From NCBI GenBank assembly GCA_002311665.1, contig DBYX01000011.1, positions 14,492-75,791 on the forward strand: 61,300 nt of DNA, in the 5' to 3' direction. Positions 43,371 to 51,738 of this stretch are shown in pieces. The notes beneath the pieces were generated by a model. The model saw only the letters and a list, made by a program, of their open reading frames with translations. It did no database searches and was not told the DNA's origin. Source of the stretch: Lachnoclostridium sp. UBA1175. Its GTDB lineage: Bacteria > Bacillota > Clostridia > Lachnospirales > Lachnospiraceae. Position 1 is the stretch's first letter; every line of letters starts with the position of its first letter. Position numbers and translations under genes: made by a program.

Positions 43371-43389
43371 TGTACATAAATGTACATAA
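43371..43389. repeat. Direct repeat TGTACATAA in the trpS leader
   Basis: TGTACATAA occurs at 43371-43379 and 43381-43389, one helical turn apart. Each copy contains the palindrome TGTACA. They lie between the -10 and the ribosome binding site of trpS. Confidence 0.6.
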
Positions 43390-43396
43390 CTCTATA

Positions 43397-43425
43397 ATCA
43401 TAACAATATCGCGCCCGAAAGTCAA
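43397..43425 (-). promoter_or_regulatory. Promoter of trpS
   Basis: On the minus strand: TTGACT (43420-43425), 17-bp spacer, TATGAT (43397-43402). Confidence 0.7.
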
Positions 43426-43441
43426 TCCGCTTTCGGGCGCG
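43410..43441. repeat. 12-bp-arm inverted repeat across the trpS -35
   Basis: CGCGCCCGAAAG (43410-43421) and CTTTCGGGCGCG (43430-43441) with an 8-nt centre. There is no T-run on either side, so it is not a normal terminator. The -35 box lies at its centre. Confidence 0.7.
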
Positions 43442-43515
43442 AACAACGCAAATATTCCGTCATTTTCACATGCTTACGCACGTTTCTTTCATTCTTCCTC
43501 AGCAAACTGCCGTGA

Positions 43516-44256
43516 TCAATCGATCTTCTTCGCCACCGTCAGCGCGAGACGCATCATCTCGGTAAAGGAATTCTGGCGTGCCTCGGCAGGCAGGCTCTCA
43601 CCCGTGATCAGATGATCGGAGATCGTACAGATGGCAAGCGCCTTCTTGCCGGCGCGCGCGGCATTCATAAAGAGACCCGCCGCCTCCATCTCCACGGCCA
43701 GCACACCCATTTTACTCCATGCTGCCCTCGGCTGCTCGGCATCCGTGAACGCCTCGGGATCGCCGTAGAAAATGTCGCTCGAGAAGAGGTTGCCCACGTG
43801 ATAGCTCAGCCCCTGTTCCTTCGCGGTTTCCACCGCCGTGGAGAGCAGGCCGTAGTCGCTGATCGCCGAGTAAGTGCCCGGCAGGTTGAACTGGCGCACA
43901 TAGTTGGTGTCGTAGCATGCCCCCTGCGCGATCACGATGTCGCGCACCTTCACCTTCGGGCTGTAGGCGCCGGCCGAACCGATGCGGATGATGTTCTCCA
44001 CATCGAAGAAGTTGAACAGCTCGTGGGTGTAGATCCCGATGGACGGGATTCCCATACCGCTTGCCATCACGCTCACGCGCGTTCCCTCGAACGTTCCCGT
44101 GTAGCCCTGGATCCCTCGAACGTTGTTGAACAGAACGGGGTTCTCAAGGAATGTCTCCGCGATAAATTTCGCACGCAGCGGGTCGCCCGGCATCAATACG
44201 GTCTTCGCGATATCATCGGGTGTTGCGTTGATATGCGGGGTCGGATAATTCGCCAT
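43516..44256 (-). CDS. deoD: Purine-nucleoside phosphorylase
   Basis: A 246-residue DeoD-type phosphorylase, which splits purine (deoxy)nucleosides with phosphate to base and (deoxy)ribose 1-phosphate. Motifs: TPHINATPDDIAKTVLMPGDPLRAKFIAE at the N-terminus (residues 6-34), VMASGMGIPSIGIYTHEL, IRIGSAGAY, AVEMEAAGLF (nucleoside-binding Glu/Met) and TISDHLITGE (catalytic Asp). AAAGGAGG precedes ATG 44256. It follows deoC on the same strand, so the pair completes deoxynucleoside salvage. Confidence 0.96.
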   Translation of the reverse strand: MANYPTPHINATPDDIAKTVLMPGDPLRAKFIAETFLENPVLFNNVRGIQGYTGTFEGTRVSVMASGMGIPSIGIYTHELFNFFDVENIIRIGSAGAYSPKVKVRDIVIAQGACYDTNYVRQFNLPGTYSAISDYGLLSTAVETAKEQGLSYHVGNLFSSDIFYGDPEAFTDAEQPRAAWSKMGVLAVEMEAAGLFMNAARAGKKALAICTISDHLITGESLPAEARQNSFTEMMRLALTVAKKID

Positions 44257-44364
44257 AGTGTTCCTCCTTTGTCTTCCTGAATTCGCTGTTTTACGTTTTC
44301 TCCCCGGAAAATAACGCATTATCTTCCGTTGTCATTAAATCAGATTTCACAAGGTTCGTCAACC

Positions 44365-45051
44365 TTATGAGAAAAAGCTGAGATTGCTGTGCTTCTTCTC
44401 GTTCAGGATCGATTTCACCTCGCCCACGACCTTGCTCGTTCCGAGCCGGTCCGCGCCGAGTTCGATGAACTTCTCCGCATCCTCGATGGAGCGGATCCCG
44501 CCGGCTGCCTTGACCTTCTTGCCCTTGCAGTGCATCGCGAGAAGCTCGACATCGTGAAATGTCGCTCCGCCGCCTCCGAAGCCGGTCGAGGTCTTGATGA
44601 AGTCCGCGTTCGAGCGCGACACGACATCGCACAGTGCGATTTTCTCCACCTCGGTCAGTTTGCAGGTCTCGATGATAACCTTCAGAAGACGCCCGTCGCA
44701 GGCCTTCTTAACCGCGTCGATCTCCGCGCGAACATCCTCGTAGCGGCCGTCCTTGACCATTCCGAGATTTATGACCATATCAATCTCCTCGGCGCCGTTG
44801 CGCACGGCGTCGGTCGCCTCCGCGCATTTGGCGAGCGTCGTCGCATAGCCGTTCGGAAAGCCGATCACGGTGCACACCGGCACTCCGCCCTTCACGTACT
44901 CGACCGCGCGCTTCACATAGCTCGGCGGGATGCAGACGCTCGCCGTGTGAAAGCGGATGCCGTCATCGCAGATCCCGCGAATCTCCTCCCAGGTTGCCGT
45001 CGTCGACAGCAGTGTGTGATCCACCTTGTTGAGCAGATCCTGAATTTCCAT
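44365..45051 (-). CDS. deoC: Deoxyribose-phosphate aldolase
   Basis: A 228-residue DeoC that cleaves deoxyribose 5-phosphate to glyceraldehyde 3-phosphate and acetaldehyde. Key residues: Asp91 (EIDMVINLG), Lys124 (LKVIIET), the Schiff-base Lys153 (FIKTSTGF) and the second Lys in VKAAGGIR. CAGGAGG lies upstream. It starts 16 bp after the CE2-like gene and precedes deoD. Confidence 0.97.
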   Translation of the reverse strand: MEIQDLLNKVDHTLLSTTATWEEIRGICDDGIRFHTASVCIPPSYVKRAVEYVKGGVPVCTVIGFPNGYATTLAKCAEATDAVRNGAEEIDMVINLGMVKDGRYEDVRAEIDAVKKACDGRLLKVIIETCKLTEVEKIALCDVVSRSNADFIKTSTGFGGGGATFHDVELLAMHCKGKKVKAAGGIRSIEDAEKFIELGADRLGTSKVVGEVKSILNEKKHSNLSFFS

Positions 45052-45067
45052 CGATTTTCCCTCCTGA

Positions 45068-46117
45068 TCAAAATATATTTTCCCTCATATAGGCGATCAG
45101 ACGGTCCGCCGCTTTCCGGTGCGTCACCGCACTCGGATGCCAGTCAACCGCTGTCCCGTCCTTCTCCATGTCCTGCGGCGCAAAGAGCATCGATCGCACA
45201 TACTCGTCCCCGCTCTCCGCGGCATACTCCTCCACCGCCGTCTCCATCGCGCCGTTTAACCGGTCGTCCATGATGCCGAGCGTACAGAGGATCACCGCGA
45301 TCCTGTTGCACTCACGCACATCTCTCAGAAACCGCTTGTAGCCCTCGATGAACGCGCGCTGCCGCTCCGGGTTGTCGCCGCAGTAACTCGCGTCGTTCGT
45401 CCCCAGGTTGATCACGACGACGTCCGCGGAAAATGCGTCGAAATCCCACGCGATCCCCGCCGGATCCGCACCGTTTCCGAACCGTCCGTACGAGTTGCCC
45501 ATCGTCCGGTAATAGTCCGGCACCAGGCACTCGGTCCTCGGGACATCGAGCTCCGTGTAGCCGGAGATGATGCCGTAGCCGCTGAACGAAACGAGACTGT
45601 AATCGACATCGAGCTCCCGCGCGGTGAGATAGGCGTACGCCTTCGTCGCGTCCTCGTTCGAGGTGCTGTACAGCTCGCCGAGCACGCCGTCCACGCCGTA
45701 TCCGCAGGTGATGGAATCGCCCACGAACTCCACGCGGAACACTTTCTCCTCCGTCGGTTCCGGCTTCGTCTCGCACTCGACCGACGCGATCCCCATCACG
45801 GAGTCCGCGCACTCCGAGAGCTTCAGTACACGCACCGTGCCGAGTTCCGTGCCCTCCGCGGCCTTCAGCGCGTGAACCGCCTCCCCGGCTGCGCCCATCG
45901 TCGCATCGACGACGCGCACACCGTTCACCTCGATCGCGTAGCGCGCGCTGTGCACCGGGTCACCGCTCAATGCATCTCCGACAAGCCGCACGATGCACTC
46001 CGCATCGCGGCAGATCCACTCCGCACCCGAGGCCGAGTAGCTCAGCCACAGCGTATCACAATCATAGTATGTTCTTCCCAGCCGCCTGGCCAGGTCCTTC
46101 GTAAGCTTCCGCTCCAT
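45068..46117 (-). CDS. SGNH esterase of carbohydrate esterase family 2 type
   Basis: A 349-residue protein without a signal peptide. An N-terminal beta (jelly-roll) module (about 1-120) is followed by an SGNH domain with VGDSITCGYGVDG (nucleophile Ser), FSGYGI, INLGTNDAS, and DWHPS (catalytic Asp/His). This two-domain layout is typical of CE2 acetylesterases, which deacetylate xylan or mannan sugars. The lack of export suggests it acts on imported acetylated oligosaccharides. The binding site is weak. It sits between the decarboxylase gene (42 bp) and deoC (16 bp). Confidence 0.87.
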   Translation of the reverse strand: MERKLTKDLARRLGRTYYDCDTLWLSYSASGAEWICRDAECIVRLVGDALSGDPVHSARYAIEVNGVRVVDATMGAAGEAVHALKAAEGTELGTVRVLKLSECADSVMGIASVECETKPEPTEEKVFRVEFVGDSITCGYGVDGVLGELYSTSNEDATKAYAYLTARELDVDYSLVSFSGYGIISGYTELDVPRTECLVPDYYRTMGNSYGRFGNGADPAGIAWDFDAFSADVVVINLGTNDASYCGDNPERQRAFIEGYKRFLRDVRECNRIAVILCTLGIMDDRLNGAMETAVEEYAAESGDEYVRSMLFAPQDMEKDGTAVDWHPSAVTHRKAADRLIAYMRENIF

Positions 46118-46159
46118 TCCGTTTTCTTCCGCGCCTTTCCTCGTACTCGCACTGCCGCG

Positions 46160-47671
46160 TCAAACCGCGCCGTGCCCCTTCACCGGCTCCTTCACGACGC
46201 GCACGCGCCCCTTGATAAAGTGCGCCGCATCCTCACCGATCACCTCACCGCACATATAGATCGGCACGCACGGCGGCATATGCACAAGCGGCTCCGCGAG
46301 CACTCGCCCGACGCACTGCGAGGCGTCGACATACTCGCTCTCCGCAAGGATCGCCTCTGCGGGTGTCAGCACGCGCACCGGCACCGGGATCCGCCCGTCA
46401 CCGGTCTCCGCGGCCGTCTGTTTCTCCGCATCTTTGGCAGCATCCGCAGCCTTTGCATCCGCCGCAGTATCCGCCTTGTCCGTGTCTTCCTCCGCGTCCT
46501 CCGCCGCGGCATCCCGCGCTGCCGCAAGCTGCGACAGCACGCTTCCGATGAGCGCGAACTCGCCCTCCGTCGTGTTCGTGCTGAACATCATCACAACGTG
46601 GCCGGCATCGTGGTACTCGACGATAATCCCGTATCGCCCGAGCGTCTCCGCAAGCGTGTCTCCGTCGGTGAACGCGTCCGTGCTCTTCTCCCCGTCCGCG
46701 AGAACGGTTCCGTCCCCCGCGACAAGCGTGATCTTCCACGGCTCATCGCCGGTCGTGCGGTACCCGGCCTTCTCCAGCTCCTCGCGAAGCCGTGCGACGC
46801 GGCTCGCCGTCTGTCCGAAGGCAGCCCCATTTTCCTCGAGATAGGCGTTGCACAGGTCAAGCGACTGCAGGATCAGATACGACGGGCTCGTGGTGGCAAA
46901 CATCGCCATCGCGCGCGCGGCATGCTCCGTCAGATACGGATCGGTGTTTCGGGAAATGTGGAGATACGCGCCGCCCGTCAGCACCGGCAGCGTCTTGTGC
47001 GCGGAGTCGCAGCACAGGTCCGCGCCGAGATCCATCGGGTGCGCGGACTCCGCGAGAAATTTCAGATACGCGCCGTGGGCATTGTCCACGGCAAGGAAGC
47101 AGCCGTGGCTGTGGCACACCTCCGCAAGCGCCGCGATGTCCGCGCGGTTGCCGAGATAATCCGGGCTCGTGATGTAGACTGCCGAAGGCATCCTGCCCTC
47201 CTCACGGAGTTCCGCGATCATCCGGGCAAGTTCCTCCCCGCTGATCTCGCACGACTCGTACGAGTGCGACCTGCCGTCGCCCGCGGCCTTGGGCATGATC
47301 CAGTCCACGTCGACGTCCAGAAGTGCCACCGCGTCCAGAAATGAGCGATGCACATTGCGCGCGGCGAGTATGCGCGGCGTCACCCCGCGGTGAAGCGCCA
47401 TCCTCTTCAGAAGAAGGACCATCGCGCGCACGCAAAGAGACGACCCCTCGGTCGAGTAGAGCGTGCGGCAGCCGAACAGCGTGCCCGCGTTGGCCTCGCT
47501 CTCGGCGATGATGCCGCAGGCCTGCGAGAGCACATCGGCTCCGTCAATCTCCGTAATGTCAAAAGGCTCAACGCCGAGCAGACCGGGCACGCCCTTGTGC
47601 CCGGGCATATGCAGACGCACTGCATCACTCTCGCGGTAAGCCTCGATAAAATCATAAATCGGTGTATTCAT
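46160..47671 (-). CDS. Orn/Lys/Arg decarboxylase family, PLP-dependent
   Basis: A 503-residue fold-type-I PLP enzyme. LHMPGHKG at residues 20-27 and the PLP lysine K226 in DSAHKTLPVLTGG mark the family, and DNAHGAYL (196-203) holds the PLP-contacting Asp. The C-terminal decarboxylase domain (VLTPAEAI, VGRVLAEPLVHMPPCVP) is present. Family members make polyamines, for example agmatine or cadaverine. The substrate cannot be assigned. Residues 383-425 are an Ala/Asp/Glu/Lys-rich low-complexity insert between the two domains. GAGGG precedes the ATG. Confidence 0.92.
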   Translation of the reverse strand: MNTPIYDFIEAYRESDAVRLHMPGHKGVPGLLGVEPFDITEIDGADVLSQACGIIAESEANAGTLFGCRTLYSTEGSSLCVRAMVLLLKRMALHRGVTPRILAARNVHRSFLDAVALLDVDVDWIMPKAAGDGRSHSYESCEISGEELARMIAELREEGRMPSAVYITSPDYLGNRADIAALAEVCHSHGCFLAVDNAHGAYLKFLAESAHPMDLGADLCCDSAHKTLPVLTGGAYLHISRNTDPYLTEHAARAMAMFATTSPSYLILQSLDLCNAYLEENGAAFGQTASRVARLREELEKAGYRTTGDEPWKITLVAGDGTVLADGEKSTDAFTDGDTLAETLGRYGIIVEYHDAGHVVMMFSTNTTEGEFALIGSVLSQLAAARDAAAEDAEEDTDKADTAADAKAADAAKDAEKQTAAETGDGRIPVPVRVLTPAEAILAESEYVDASQCVGRVLAEPLVHMPPCVPIYMCGEVIGEDAAHFIKGRVRVVKEPVKGHGAV

Positions 47672-47730
47672 TGTAAACCCTCAATGTCCGTACAAGACAA
47701 ACGCAACACTATTCCCCATCGGCCTCGGCG

Positions 47731-49104
47731 TTATTCCTCCCCGTCCGCCTCGGCTACCTTCAGCATGATCGCGCACTCCAGGCGCTTCTTGAACAACCGG
47801 CATCCGTACTCGTACACGCCGCGCACCGAACCGGTCGCGTGGTACGCGTTCGCGGCGCAGCCGCCGGCACAGTACAGTCTCGCCCAGCAGTCGCGGCACT
47901 CCTCGCGCGCATACACATTGCACGCGGCAAATTCCCCCTGCACCGCGGTGTTGTCGACACCCTTCCAGATGTCGCCGAGCCGGAACCTCTCCTCGCCCAC
48001 GAACTGGTGGCAGGGATAGAGATCGCCCCATGGCGTGACCGCCATATACTCCGTTCCCGAGCCGCAGCCGCTGATGCGCTTGTAGATGCACGGGCCGTCC
48101 TCCAGATCGATCATATAGTGGTAGAACGTGAACGGCCGGCCCTCGCGGCGCCTCTTGTCCATCAATTCCGCAAGCTTCTCATACTGCTCGCACACGATCG
48201 GAAAATCCTCCTCCGTGAGCGCCATCGGATCCCCCGGCGCGCACACGACAGGCTCCATGCTCAGCTCGGTGAAGCCGAGGTCGAGCATCGTCTCGATATC
48301 CTTCAGATAATCCGGATTGGCATGCGTGAACGTTCCCCGCATATAGTAGTTCTTACCGCCGCGCGCCTCCACGAAACGCTGAAACTTCGGCACGATCACG
48401 TCGTAGCTGCCGTTGCCCGCGTAGTCCTTGCGGAAGCGGTCGTGAACCTCCTTGCGGCCGTCTAAGCTCAGCACGACGTTGTGCATCTCGCGGTTCGAGT
48501 ATTCGATCACCTCGTCGTCGACGAGCATTCCGTTGGTCGTCAGCGTGAAGCGGAAGTTCTTGCCCGCCTCCTTCTCGATGCTCCTCGCGTACTCGACGAT
48601 CTGCTTGACAACATCCCAGTTGAGCAGCGGCTCGCCGCCGAAGAAATCGACCTCGAGATTGCGGCGGGAGCCCGAATTTTCCACAAGAAAATCGATCGCC
48701 CGCTTGCCGGTCTCGAAACTCATCAGGGCGCGCTCCCCGTGGAACCTTCCCTGGCTTGCAAAGCAGTAGGAGCAGTTGAGGTTGCACGTGTGGGCCACGT
48801 GCAGGCACAGTGCCTTGACGACGCCGCTCGTGCGCGCCTTCAGCTCTCCCGCCATCGGCGCGAACGTGTCCTCCGCGAAGAGCTGTCCGCACTCCGTAAG
48901 CTCCCCGATCGCGTCGTAGATCTCCGACAGTTCCTCCGCCGGGGTCTCCGGGTACTTCTCCCGCATCGCCGCGATCAGCGCGTCGTGCTCCGTATTTTTA
49001 TAGTCTGCGATCATATCGTAGGTCACGTCGTCGACTTCGTGGATCGAGCCCGAGGCGATGTCCATGACGATGTTGTGACCGCCCATTTTGTACTGATGTA
49101 TCAC
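47731..49104 (-). CDS. scfB: SCIFF peptide maturase, radical SAM/SPASM
   Basis: A 457-residue radical-SAM enzyme: CNLNCSYC at 107-114 binds the catalytic [4Fe-4S] cluster, FFGGEP follows, and a C-terminal SPASM region has CIYKRISGCGSG, PWGDLYPCHQF, CRDCWARLYCAGGC and GCRLFKK. The N-terminal segment (1-90) resembles a RiPP recognition element. In the known SCIFF system this enzyme forms a thioether between a Cys and a Thr of the small peptide. It lies directly downstream of the peptide gene, separated by a terminator-like hairpin. This gene begins a run through the decarboxylase, esterase, deoC and deoD genes. Confidence 0.95.
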   Translation of the reverse strand: MIHQYKMGGHNIVMDIASGSIHEVDDVTYDMIADYKNTEHDALIAAMREKYPETPAEELSEIYDAIGELTECGQLFAEDTFAPMAGELKARTSGVVKALCLHVAHTCNLNCSYCFASQGRFHGERALMSFETGKRAIDFLVENSGSRRNLEVDFFGGEPLLNWDVVKQIVEYARSIEKEAGKNFRFTLTTNGMLVDDEVIEYSNREMHNVVLSLDGRKEVHDRFRKDYAGNGSYDVIVPKFQRFVEARGGKNYYMRGTFTHANPDYLKDIETMLDLGFTELSMEPVVCAPGDPMALTEEDFPIVCEQYEKLAELMDKRRREGRPFTFYHYMIDLEDGPCIYKRISGCGSGTEYMAVTPWGDLYPCHQFVGEERFRLGDIWKGVDNTAVQGEFAACNVYAREECRDCWARLYCAGGCAANAYHATGSVRGVYEYGCRLFKKRLECAIMLKVAEADGEE

Positions 49105-49180
49105 TCTGTCCTCCCGGATGCGCGCACCTTTGCGCGCCGTACTTCGCCGGTATCCGCCGGCCCGGATTCGATATATACCC

Positions 49181-49211
49181 CTAAACGAAAAATCGCCCCG
49201 AAGGGCGATTT
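49181..49211 (-). terminator. Terminator/attenuator between scfA and scfB
   Basis: On the minus strand: AAATCGCCC (49203-49211) and GGGCGATTT (49190-49198) around a 4-nt loop, followed by TTCGTTTAG. It should make most transcripts encode only the peptide. Confidence 0.8.
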
Positions 49212-49224
49212 CGTTAAGTTTGAT

Positions 49225-49380
49225 TTACTTGCTGCTTTTCTCGCACTTCTGATTCGCAATACCGCAGCTTGTCTTGCAAGCCGACTGGCAGGATGTCTGG
49301 CACTCACCGCATCCGCCCTTCTTCGCGCTCTCGCACAGATTGCGCGTTGTCATCGTCTTGATATGCTCGTTCTGCTTCAT
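49225..49380 (-). CDS. scfA: SCIFF ribosomal peptide precursor
   Basis: A 51-residue peptide (MKQNEHIKTMTTRNLCESAK at the start) with the family core GGCGECQTSCQSACKTSC. Members have six Cys in about 45 residues, are nearly universal in Clostridia, and are modified by the adjacent radical-SAM maturase. This copy has seven Cys (16, 24, 27, 31, 35, 39, 46), the extra one at position 16. AGGAGG precedes ATG 49380. The longer frame to 49428 is only upstream DNA. The physiological role of the peptide is not established. Confidence 0.95.
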   Translation of the reverse strand: MKQNEHIKTMTTRNLCESAKKGGCGECQTSCQSACKTSCGIANQKCEKSSK

Positions 49381-49428
49381 AAGAACCTCCTGTCGCGTAT
49401 CCGTTACTTCGTCGTAACAACTGTCCAC

Positions 49429-49457
49429 AGTTTAACGAATTTCGCGGAAAATGTCAA
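49429..49457 (-). promoter_or_regulatory. Promoter of scfA
   Basis: On the minus strand: TTGACA (49452-49457), 17-bp spacer beginning TTTTCCGCG, TAAACT (49429-49434). The recurring octamer (49446-49453) overlaps the -35 box. Confidence 0.75.
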
Positions 49458-49464
49458 TAGCCGA

Positions 49465-49719
49465 TCACTCGTTGCGCAGGTACGCCTCGATGTCCTTCAT
49501 CGCGGCTTCCTCATCCGTTCCGTTCACCGTAACGGTTACGTTGGAACCGGTCGGAAGAGCAAGGCTCATCATACCCATGATGCTCTTCGCGTTAACCTTC
49601 TTGTTCTCACACTGTACATACACGCTGCTGTCGTAACGGCTTGCCACCTGTACCAGCAGGGCTATCGGTCTTCCGCCGAGACCGTTGGGAATGTTTACTG
49701 TCACGTCCTTGGAAATCAT
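49465..49719 (-). CDS. HPr-family protein lacking the active His (Crh-like)
   Basis: An 84-residue HPr-fold protein. In HPr the phosphate-accepting His15 lies in GLHARP. Here the segment is GLGGRP, with Gly at residue 15, so it cannot carry PTS phosphate at that site. Ser46, the target of HPr kinase, is kept in NAKSIMGMM. This is the pattern of Crh, the regulatory HPr of bacilli in which residue 15 is Gln. It starts 4 bp after whiA in a cluster that also holds hprK. The likely role is a CcpA cofactor or another regulator. Confidence 0.9.
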   Translation of the reverse strand: MISKDVTVNIPNGLGGRPIALLVQVASRYDSSVYVQCENKKVNAKSIMGMMSLALPTGSNVTVTVNGTDEEAAMKDIEAYLRNE

Positions 49720-49723
49720 TGAC

Positions 49724-50686
49724 TCAACCTCCTTCTTTCAACCGTAACCCCTCAGCGATTTCACATAGCTTCTGCAAACGATGATTGACGCCCGACCGCC
49801 CGATCGGCGGCACAGCGCAATCCCCCAGTTCCTGCAACGACGCATCCGGATTCTCCAACCGGAGCCTCGCCATCTTCTCCAACTCCTCCGGCAGTGCGGA
49901 AAGCCCCATACTCCGATCGATCAGCTCGATCGCTTCCAACTGCCTGCCTGCCGCGCGCGATGTCTTCGCGAGATTGGAAACTTCACAGTTTACCTTCCGC
50001 TGCACCTCGCCGCGCTTATTTCGCAAAACACGGACTTCCTCAAACCGCAATCGCGCTCCTACCGCATCCATCACGGTCAGCGCATCGGCTATCTGCTCTG
50101 CGTCCTTCAGATATACCGCGTACGATCCTCTCCGCTCCCACAGGCGCGGCTCACAGTCGAACTGCTGAAGAAATCCCGCCATCCATCGGCCGAGTTCCTC
50201 CGACGGTACGGCAATCTCAAAATGATACGATTTCTCGGGATCGTTCATCGCCCCCCGCATCAGAAACATACCGCGCATAAAGCTTCTGCAGCAGCACGCC
50301 TCCTCCGGCAGGCTCAGCGACCAATCCGCCAGGTATTCCCGCGGCGCGAAAGGTGCTCCTTTCGGCCTCGTAAAACCCATCTCCTCCGTGCAGCGTCGAA
50401 CGCTGTCATCGCCCGTCACAGTGACCGTATAGGCCCTTCCGCGGCGGCTTTCGACAGTTGTCTCCCCCGCAACAATGTTCATATTAAAGGACTTTTTCAG
50501 AAAAGTAAAGCACTTTTTCGCAATATTTTCCTTTTCGGTGGAAAAAACAAGTGCTCTCCCGCCGTCCCCGCGGTTTTCCACAACTCCGCCGCAGAGAAAC
50601 ATCCCCGCGAGCTCCGCAACACGGCAGTGCCGTGCTCCCGGCGTCTTCTCCGTCAACTCCTGTTTCAGGTCTTTCGAAAATGACAT
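49724..50686 (-). CDS. whiA: DNA-binding protein WhiA
   Basis: A 320-residue WhiA with an N-terminal LAGLIDADG-like region (ELAGMFLCGGVVEN; CCCRSFMRGMFLMRGAMNDPEKSYHFE) and a C-terminal helix-turn-helix (LGDCAVPPIGRSGVNHRLQKL). WhiA proteins act in cell division or chromosome biology in Gram-positives and are conserved next to hprK- or rapZ-type genes. The gene lies between murB and the Crh-like gene. The binding site upstream of the ATG is weak. Confidence 0.95.
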   Translation of the reverse strand: MSFSKDLKQELTEKTPGARHCRVAELAGMFLCGGVVENRGDGGRALVFSTEKENIAKKCFTFLKKSFNMNIVAGETTVESRRGRAYTVTVTGDDSVRRCTEEMGFTRPKGAPFAPREYLADWSLSLPEEACCCRSFMRGMFLMRGAMNDPEKSYHFEIAVPSEELGRWMAGFLQQFDCEPRLWERRGSYAVYLKDAEQIADALTVMDAVGARLRFEEVRVLRNKRGEVQRKVNCEVSNLAKTSRAAGRQLEAIELIDRSMGLSALPEELEKMARLRLENPDASLQELGDCAVPPIGRSGVNHRLQKLCEIAEGLRLKEGG

Positions 50687-50748
50687 ATGGTCCTCGTCTG
50701 CTCCCGCTGCCGCCCTGCACCTCTGTGCCCGGGTGCACCGGAGATCTT

Positions 50749-51672
50749 CTATGAAAGGAACTTGACCTCGGGCTCCAGTTTCACACCGAACTTCTCATAC
50801 ACGATCCGCTGCACGTCGCCGATCAGCGCGCGCACATCCGCGCACGTCGCGCCGCCGCGGTTGATCACGAAGCCGCAGTGTTTCTCCGACACCTGCGCAC
50901 CGCCCACGGTGTAGCCGCGAAGCCCCGCATCCTGGATCAGCTTACCTGCGAAAAATCCCTCCGGGCGCTTGAACGTGCTGCCCGCGCTCGGATACTCGAG
51001 CGGCTGCTTCTCGCGCCGCCTGGCCGACAGCTCCAGCACCTTCGCCCGGATGACCTCGCGGTCGCCCTCACGCATCGCGAACACCGCCCGCGTCACCAGG
51101 TACCCGCTCTCGGGGATGATGCTGTAGCGGTAGGAAAGCTTCAGTTTCTCCGCGGGGATCGCAAGACGCTCCCCGTCCGCCGTGAGCACGCTCACCTCGC
51201 GCAGCGAATCGACAATCTCCCCGCCGTACGCGCCGGCGTTCATCACGATGCCGCCACCGACCGTTCCGGGAATGCCCGTCGCGTACTCCATATCCGCAAG
51301 TCCGCGGTCGCACGCATCCCTGGCGAACCCGGACAGCGACATTCCCGCCGTCACCGTCGCGAACACCTTATCGCCCTCCACGCGGTACTCCGGCACGCTC
51401 TTCTTATCCTCCATATGGATGAGAACGCCCTCGATCCCCTCATCGGCCACGAGCACGTTGCTCCCGTTTCCGAGGATCTGCCATCGCATTCCCTCGTCGC
51501 GCAAAAGCCGCACCGTCGCTGCCAGCTGCTCATCGTCCGACGGCGCGAGATACATCTGCGCAGGACCTCCGATGCGGAAGGTCGTGTGTGCCGCCATCGG
51601 CTCGTCCGTGCGGAACACACCGCGGTCGCCGTAGAGCGCTCCCAACAATTTAATCTGTCTCTCTGTCACCAT
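50749..51672 (-). CDS. murB: UDP-N-acetylenolpyruvoylglucosamine reductase
   Basis: A 307-residue FAD enzyme that completes UDP-MurNAc synthesis. Motifs: HTTFRIGGPAQMYLAPSD (FAD-binding), GNGSNVLVADEG, GIPGTVGGGIVMNAGAYGGEI, YRYSIIP, YPSAGSTFKRP (proton-donating Ser) and GGAQVSEKHCGFVIN. It lacks the long C-terminal insert of E. coli-type MurB, as is usual in Firmicutes. It lies between the glucokinase gene and whiA. Confidence 0.97.
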   Translation of the reverse strand: MVTERQIKLLGALYGDRGVFRTDEPMAAHTTFRIGGPAQMYLAPSDDEQLAATVRLLRDEGMRWQILGNGSNVLVADEGIEGVLIHMEDKKSVPEYRVEGDKVFATVTAGMSLSGFARDACDRGLADMEYATGIPGTVGGGIVMNAGAYGGEIVDSLREVSVLTADGERLAIPAEKLKLSYRYSIIPESGYLVTRAVFAMREGDREVIRAKVLELSARRREKQPLEYPSAGSTFKRPEGFFAGKLIQDAGLRGYTVGGAQVSEKHCGFVINRGGATCADVRALIGDVQRIVYEKFGVKLEPEVKFLS

Positions 51673-51738
51673 ATACTTCCTGTCGTAAAATGATTTCCCC
51701 GGCCGTCCCGCCGGGCCCGTCCGCGCGATCCGCGAAGG

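Noticed and set aside
43355..43440. T-box riboswitch upstream of trpS
   Set aside because: The promoter lies only about 40 bp before the start codon, leaving no room for a T-box.
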